Source of the DNA: JAWXCM01 sp034408745 | GTDB taxonomy: Bacteria > Acidobacteriota > Terriglobia > Bryobacterales > Bryobacteraceae | Length of the DNA: 10,941 nt | Assembly (NCBI GenBank): GCA_034408745.1 | Contig: JAWXCM010000014.1 | Coordinates: 1-10,941 of the forward strand | Direction: 5' to 3' | Shown: positions 7,328 to 10,941 of the stretch, in pieces | Numbering within the stretch: position 1 is the stretch's first letter | Layout: every line of letters begins with the position of its first letter | The notes under the pieces: generated by a model | Told to the model about the DNA's origin: nothing | What the model saw: only the letters and a program-made list of their open reading frames with translations | The model's database searches: none | Made by a program: the position numbers and the translations under genes

Positions 7328-7449
7328 CGCCAATCTCCTTTCGTGGGGATCATCCGCAGAACAAACACGGATCAACCTTCTTCGTGTGAGGCAAAACGCC
7401 GAATATTTCTCGTCTTACTTGATACCTTCGGAATCCGGGCAGGAAACGG
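7328..7449. other. Gap between the truncated TPR-kinase-like gene and the small peptide gene
   Basis: 122 bases, clearly less GC-rich than the genes around it. It should contain the promoter of the small peptide if that peptide starts the operon, but I see no convincing -35/-10 pair. It holds the ribosome binding site at 7339-7335. Confidence 0.4.
7335..7339 (-). promoter_or_regulatory. Strong ribosome binding site of the 21-residue peptide
   Basis: AGGAG on the minus strand with a 7-base spacer (ATTGGCG) to ATG at 7327. It is extended upstream by AA (GAAAGGAGAT). This near-ideal site is the main evidence that the short frame is translated. Confidence 0.7.
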
Positions 7450-9099
7450 CTAGCGGGAGGAGGGATTTCTTGAGGAGTTCCTGGCCGCATGGGCTGCCAG
7501 GCGGGCGGCGAGGTCGCGGCGCTGGCGATCGTACACGCTGGACGCGCCCACCTGCTTCCAGCGTTCCCACAGTTCCAGGCTCTTCTGGTACCAGACCTGG
7601 GCCTGCTTCCAATTCGAGCGGCTGGCCGAGAGATCGCCGAAGCCCTGGTAGCAGTCGGCGACGTCCCGCAGAAGCGTGAGCTTACGCGAATTTGCCTGGT
7701 GTAACGGCTCCAGCAGGCCCAGCGACCGCTGCAGGTCGCGCTCAGCTTCGGCGGCAGAGCCGATCTCCAGCCAGTGGGCCGCCCGCGTGTGCAGAGCGAC
7801 ACCCAGATACTCCCGGAACCTCGTGTCGGCCGGATCCCCGTTTGCCAACTCCTCCAAACGTTCCTCCGCTTTGTGGAGCTCCGCGAGCGCCTGGCTGCGT
7901 TTACCGAGCCTTCGCAGTACCCAGGCAAAACCGACCCGGTTGAATGCCTGCCAGTACCCGACTTCCCTATCGCGCGGGTTAGAATTGAAAAAGGAACCGC
8001 TCAGCGCCAGCGAGCGCACATAGAACCGTTCGGCGCGGGCAGGGTCGGATTCCCGGAGGGCGGCAGCCAGCTCGGCCGTTGCCTCGCTGAGGTCGAAGCG
8101 GGCCCGCAGGTTGCTGGGGTCAGCCGCCAGCATCTGCTCCATATCGGCTGCCATCTTTTCGAACCAGCCAGCGGCGGATTTGCGATCGCCGAGATTGGGG
8201 TGCTGAGGGTGCCCGCTCACCCCGCCGACACGCTCCCAATGTACGGTCACCTCCCGCCTCCACACCGCATTCTCCGGCTGTTCTTTCAGAAGCTCTTCCG
8301 CGATACGGAGAGCGCCCAGAAACTGTTCGAGGGCTTGGGACAAATCGCCGGACTGCCAGAAGACCGTGCCCATACGAGCCATTGCCAGCGATAAGAAATA
8401 CTTGCTTTCGGTGCTTGGTTCGGCGCCGGCCCACTCGAGAGCGATTTCCAGGGAGCGGCGGAAGGGCCCGGCGGCCGTCGCCGGGTCTCGAAATGTATCC
8501 ATATCGCCCAGAAATCCGTAAGCCTCGGCGCGCAACCGATAGGCGGGCTGCCCGGTCTTCTCGGTGATGGAGTCGGCGATGCGCGTTCCCAACCGGAAGT
8601 TCTCACGGGCCTCCGCCTGAACGCCCAGCGCGCGCTCGTAAATGGAGCCGATCCTACAGTAGCTGCGTACGAGGAGCTCCAGCGCAGGCCGAGACGACCC
8701 AAGCCTCCGCGCGATGGCCAGGGCCTTGCCATAGCTCGCCAGGGAATCCCGAGGGCGCCCCAGATTTGCGAACCTGGGGTTGCCCACGTCCCCTACTTTC
8801 TCGTACGCCGCTGCGACCTCCAACTGCAGCGTGGGATCCTCATCCACTTCCGCCGCGAGGCTGTCCAGGTACTCGAGAGATGTCTTTACCAGCAATTCCT
8901 GCGCCCTGGTGGAACCTGCCAGGCTCTCGATCTCACGATTCAGATCGAACAGCACCGTATTGGCCAGCTTGCGCACCTGCCGGAAACGGTACTCGGCGCG
9001 ACGTGCCTGGCGCTCGACCGCCAGCACCCCCGCGGCCACCCCGATCACGGCCAGCGCCGCCGCTGCCACGCTTTCCGGTCGCACCTCTGCTCCGCTCAT
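7450..9099 (-). CDS. Membrane-anchored TPR protein, looks like a receptor Ser/Thr kinase lacking its kinase domain
   Basis: 549 residues. One membrane segment near residues 9-28 (ESVAAAALAVIGVAAGVLAV) is followed by a charged helical linker (RQARRAEYRFRQVRKLANTV) and FDLNREIESLAGSTRAQELL, then irregular tetratricopeptide repeats to the end (for example NLGRPRDSLASYGKALAIA and GDLSQALEQFLGALRIAEEL). In acidobacterial receptor kinases this block normally follows an N-terminal protein kinase domain; here that domain is absent. An in-frame TGA lies six codons before the ATG, and the DNA beyond about 9113 belongs to a hydrolase remnant, so the gene seems cut at its 5' end by a rearrangement. The ATG at 9099 has no convincing ribosome binding site, so expression is doubtful. 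TAG at 7452-7450. It is on the same strand as the export operon, 122 bases before the small peptide gene; a functional link is possible but unproven. Confidence 0.75.
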   Translation of the reverse strand: MSGAEVRPESVAAAALAVIGVAAGVLAVERQARRAEYRFRQVRKLANTVLFDLNREIESLAGSTRAQELLVKTSLEYLDSLAAEVDEDPTLQLEVAAAYEKVGDVGNPRFANLGRPRDSLASYGKALAIARRLGSSRPALELLVRSYCRIGSIYERALGVQAEARENFRLGTRIADSITEKTGQPAYRLRAEAYGFLGDMDTFRDPATAAGPFRRSLEIALEWAGAEPSTESKYFLSLAMARMGTVFWQSGDLSQALEQFLGALRIAEELLKEQPENAVWRREVTVHWERVGGVSGHPQHPNLGDRKSAAGWFEKMAADMEQMLAADPSNLRARFDLSEATAELAAALRESDPARAERFYVRSLALSGSFFNSNPRDREVGYWQAFNRVGFAWVLRRLGKRSQALAELHKAEERLEELANGDPADTRFREYLGVALHTRAAHWLEIGSAAEAERDLQRSLGLLEPLHQANSRKLTLLRDVADCYQGFGDLSASRSNWKQAQVWYQKSLELWERWKQVGASSVYDRQRRDLAARLAAHAARNSSRNPSSR

Positions 9100-9112
9100 T
9101 CCGGCAGGAGGC

Positions 9113-9245
9113 CTTCATGTTCTGACTGTCTCCGGGTTCTTCGTGCATGGATTGGACGGAAAGGTGGACGATCCGCAGACCGTCACAGCGTTCGAACGCG
9201 CGATGGCATTTCTGGAGAGAAACATCTCCCGAAGCCGCGACTCGT
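9113..9245 (+). pseudogene. Second 3' remnant of the alpha/beta hydrolase
   Basis: From 9146 the frame reads HGLDGKVDDPQTVTAFERAM and then AFLERNIS, matching the remnant at 229-318 (HGFDGKADDPQT, AFDRVMAFLDKH) residue by residue. Upstream of 9146 the match is poor and needs a 5-base indel, and it vanishes before about 9113, where DNA of the minus-strand TPR gene begins. A 2-base indel near 9225 moves the frame past the ancestral stop, so it reads on to TAG at 9302-9304. No catalytic Asp or Ser region remains. The start of this remnant marks a recombination junction with the truncated kinase-like gene. Confidence 0.6.
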
Positions 9246-9302
9246 GTTTTCACTTCAAAGCGTGGCTGAAGATTTCTCAAATAGTTGAATCCCATAGAAA
9301 TT
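9146..9302 (+). repeat. Diverged direct repeat, copy 2
   Basis: Partner of 229-386 in the same orientation, about 8.9 kb away. The similarity covers the end of the hydrolase frame and about 60 bases of downstream DNA (18 of 19 identical at 9231-9249, shared GAATCC at 9288-9293). Confidence 0.65.
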
Positions 9303-9315
9303 AGAGGTTGCAGGT

Positions 9316-9518
9316 TGTAGCACAGACTGCTTTTCGGTGGTCTGCGGCAATCAGACCTTTGGCCAGCGTTTTGTCCCCCTTGGCAAGGGGGACTACAGGG
9401 GGTGTGTTACGAACAAGGAAGACCCCCTGCCGCGAGGAGCGCGGCGTCCCCCTTCTAAAGGGGGACCAATGTGGAAACTCCAGCCGCAGACCGCTAAAAA
9501 GCAGCGGTCTGCGCTACA
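9316..9518. repeat. Nested palindromic intergenic element with inverted ends (MITE-like)
   Basis: About 200 bases without a gene. The ends TGTAGCACAGACTGCTTTT (9316-9334) and the segment 9496-9518 are inverted copies with a 2-base difference in length. A further pair, GGTCTGCGGC (9339-9348) and GCCGCAGACC (9483-9492), is a perfect 10-bp inverted repeat just inside. Within it lie perfect hairpins: 9373-9393 (9-bp stem GTCCCCCTT/AAGGGGGAC, 3-base loop), 9396-9429 (CAGGGGGT/ACCCCCTG), 9429-9445 (GCCGCG/CGCGGC) and 9446-9466 (the same 9-bp stem as the first, different loop). A last hairpin at 9485-9513 has an 11-bp stem. Hairpins with such CCCCCTT/AAGGGGG arms are widespread intergenic repeats in bacteria. 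No target-site duplication is seen. Confidence 0.7.
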
Positions 9519-9532
9519 TGCTGGGGAATTGA

Positions 9533-9560
9533 CTGCGCACCGCCAAGCGGTACAGCGCAG
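9533..9560. repeat. Hairpin downstream of the MBL-fold gene
   Basis: CTGCGC (9533-9538) pairs with GCGCAG (9555-9560), and inside ACCGC (9539-9543) pairs with GCGGT (9547-9551). It begins 13 bases beyond the stop codon of the minus-strand MBL gene and could help end its transcription, but no T-run follows on that strand, so a classical terminator cannot be claimed. Confidence 0.4.
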
Positions 9561-9573
9561 GTGCTAGCAGTCT

Positions 9574-10638
9574 CTACTCCGTCTGGAATTGTTGCGATTT
9601 GCCCTTCTCGCCGATTCTGACCGTGTACGACTTCCCATTCGGTGCAACCGAGGCCTTGATGAACTGTCCCTGGCAGTTTTCGTCCCAGTTGGCAATCAGT
9701 GCCTTGTCGGTGTTTTCAGCTTCACTCGTTGCGACGTTGCGGTGTAATTGGTAAGCAGCCTTGAGGCTCGGCAGACTTTTAAGGAGGGCAACACTCTCTG
9801 GAGATCCGGCCTTACGTGCGCCGTTGCACATGACGCTAACGGTCGGCTGAATGGCTTTCACCAGCACGGGGTTGTTGCTGCTGTTCATGCCATGATGCGT
9901 AGCCATGTACAGATCTACTTTACCTAAAACATTATCGGGACAAACCAATTGATGTTCGATGTTCCAGGTGAGATCACCGAGATTGAGGAACTCGAAGTCG
10001 CCATAAGAAACCAACAGCCCAATGCTCTTGGCATTGTCTGATTTGTCTTCCGGCTTCATAGGAGCGTCATTGCAAAAAGTGTTAATTCCAGCGCCAACGC
10101 CGACCGGCGCCGAAACCCCACGCCCGTCTGACACCACGCAGATCACCTTGAGGGGTATTTTCCCCGACTTCAGTGGAATGGTGTCGCCCGCCTTCAGTAC
10201 CTGCCGTTTTCCCTCAGAGACCTTGAGATAGTCCGGATAAAGCTTCTTGTCGTACTCCTGGGACTCTTGCATTAATGCGTGATCGTAGAACTTGGCGACC
10301 GGAATCAGCCCGACCAACTGGCTGATGGAGCCAAAATGGTCGGTATGAAAATGACTGGTGACGTGGTGATCGATCTTTTTCAGTCCAGCAAGGCGCGTGG
10401 CGGTGTCGTGGATGCGTTTCGCGTCGCGCAAGTCATCGCGCTTCCAGCCGGAGTCGATTAGCAGAGCCTCTCCCTGGGGCGTCACGACGAGCGTTGCTGC
10501 TCCGCCTTCGACGTCGATAAAGTAGATATCGAGCCCCTTGGGTGCGGCAGGTGCTCTGACGCAAAAGACGAACGCCAGGGACAAAATGGCGGCAACCTGA
10601 AACCGGAGCGCGGTGCTGCGGAGTGTTTTGATTCGCAT
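9574..10638 (-). CDS. Secreted metallo-beta-lactamase-fold hydrolase, ComEC/Rec2-like
   Basis: 354 residues. A signal peptide covers about residues 1-32 (basic start MRIKTLRS, hydrophobic VAAILSLAFVFCV, likely cut after APAA), so it acts outside the cytoplasm. The metal-binding motif HFHTDH is at 96-101 (HxHxDH), Asp222 is in NLGDLTW, and His248-His249 is in ATHHGMNSS, the order seen in the hydrolase domain of ComEC-like proteins. DIYFIDVEGGAATLVVTPQG near the N-terminus is typical of that family's first strands. The ATG at 10638 is chosen because AAGGAAG lies just upstream and the signal peptide starts there; the 63 extra codons to 10827 run through hairpin repeats and are not protein-like. 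TAG at 9576-9574. The frame is intact. The substrate is unknown (phosphodiester or similar is possible for this fold), and there is no evident link to the export operon. Confidence 0.9.
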   Translation of the reverse strand: MRIKTLRSTALRFQVAAILSLAFVFCVRAPAAPKGLDIYFIDVEGGAATLVVTPQGEALLIDSGWKRDDLRDAKRIHDTATRLAGLKKIDHHVTSHFHTDHFGSISQLVGLIPVAKFYDHALMQESQEYDKKLYPDYLKVSEGKRQVLKAGDTIPLKSGKIPLKVICVVSDGRGVSAPVGVGAGINTFCNDAPMKPEDKSDNAKSIGLLVSYGDFEFLNLGDLTWNIEHQLVCPDNVLGKVDLYMATHHGMNSSNNPVLVKAIQPTVSVMCNGARKAGSPESVALLKSLPSLKAAYQLHRNVATSEAENTDKALIANWDENCQGQFIKASVAPNGKSYTVRIGEKGKSQQFQTE

Positions 10639-10711
10639 ATATGCTTCCTTAAATGGGCTGGTCGTGTCCGCCAGGAGGCAAACCCGATGAAGCCGATTCA
10701 ACCCACGCCCA

Positions 10712-10735
10712 TCATTCCCGCCTTTGCGGGAATGA
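10712..10735. repeat. REP-like palindrome (TCATTCCCGC ... GCGGGAATGA)
   Basis: A perfect 10-bp stem with a 4-base loop. The core ATTCCCGC/GCGGGAAT is a very widespread short bacterial intergenic repeat in many phyla. It lies about 75 bases upstream of the MBL-fold gene. Confidence 0.7.
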
Positions 10736-10752
10736 CGAGATTGGACATTTAT

Positions 10753-10773
10753 GAAGCGGCAGGAGGCCGCTTC
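10753..10773. repeat. Hairpin GAAGCGGC ... GCCGCTTC
   Basis: A perfect 8-bp stem with a 5-base loop (AGGAG). There is no T-run on either side, so a terminator role is not supported. It follows the REP-like palindrome after 17 bases and may belong to one composite repeat. Confidence 0.5.
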
Positions 10774-10941
10774 TTCGTGCGCCTGAAAGCGCATTTGGTC
10801 AGAGAGGTGGAAGTCCTCTTCAGGCACGCCCTCTCCGGCCTATAACCGACTGCAACTGCATCCGTGCGTGAGGCGGGGTGGGGAGCAGCAGGAGGTGAAC
10901 GATCAGTCCGTAGGATAACGAACGCGATTCGGCCTAAAAGC

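Larger units (their letters stand above)
10639..10941. other. Gene-free region with several hairpins
   Basis: 303 bases to the window edge without a supported gene. The region holds the hairpins at 10712-10735 and 10753-10773 and a looser stem GCCTGAA (10781-10787) with TTCAGGC (10819-10825). The last 110 bases show nothing I can name; GGAGG-like text near 10890 is not followed by a start codon. Confidence 0.5.

Noticed and set aside
9373..9466. Repeated CCCCCTT/AAGGGGG blocks as a CRISPR array
   Set aside because: Only two units with palindromic arms, no uniform spacers and no cas genes. They fit intergenic palindromic repeats better.
10639..10827. N-terminal extension of the MBL-fold protein
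   Set aside because: The 63 extra codons cross three hairpin repeats. The internal ATG at 10638 has a ribosome binding site and begins a proper signal peptide.

Overview
The window is about 10.9 kb of GC-rich bacterial DNA. The best guess is an acidobacterium of the Solibacter/Bryobacter type. This rests on three things: a kinase-type TPR protein whose linker and TPR region resemble the large acidobacterial receptor serine/threonine kinases, remnants of an S9/dienelactone-type alpha/beta hydrolase, and many palindromic intergenic repeats. This placement is inference from memory of these families, not a database result.

Layout: (1) 1-321, a frameshifted 3' end of an alpha/beta hydrolase on the + strand. 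(2) 495-7327 on the - strand, a peptide-export cluster. In transcription order it holds a 21-residue basic peptide with an excellent ribosome binding site (7327-7262), a 113-bp inverted-repeat structure, an HlyD-type periplasmic adaptor (7020-5836), a peptidase-C39/ABC transporter (5887-3268), a second ABC transporter (3283-1625) and a TPR protein (1628-495). The last four genes overlap one another, which argues for a coupled operon. (3) 9099-7450 (-), a membrane-anchored TPR protein that looks like a receptor kinase without its kinase domain. (4) 9113-9245 (+), a second diverged hydrolase 3' end. (5) 9305-9573, a nested palindromic repeat element. (6) 10638-9574 (-), a secreted ComEC-like metallo-beta-lactamase-fold protein. 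(7) 10639-10941, further hairpin repeats and no gene.

How it works together (inference): a C39 peptidase fused to an ABC exporter, an HlyD adaptor and a second ABC transporter is the layout of bacteriocin/RiPP exporters such as the NHLM-type systems. The short KVK/KAG/NHN peptide just upstream is the candidate exported or signalling peptide, and it is the most interesting object here. The TPR protein at the operon end would be an accessory or binding factor.

The cluster carries several lesions: a frameshift inside the C39 domain, a second one inside the ATPase domain of the same gene, and an in-frame TAG in the TPR gene at a position where every neighbouring repeat but one has an aromatic residue. 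Each can be explained by one base change, so either the operon is decaying or the sequence contains errors. Two diverged copies of the same hydrolase 3' end (about 78% identical over 72 aligned coding bases, with related downstream DNA) lie in direct orientation on either side of the cluster and the truncated kinase gene.
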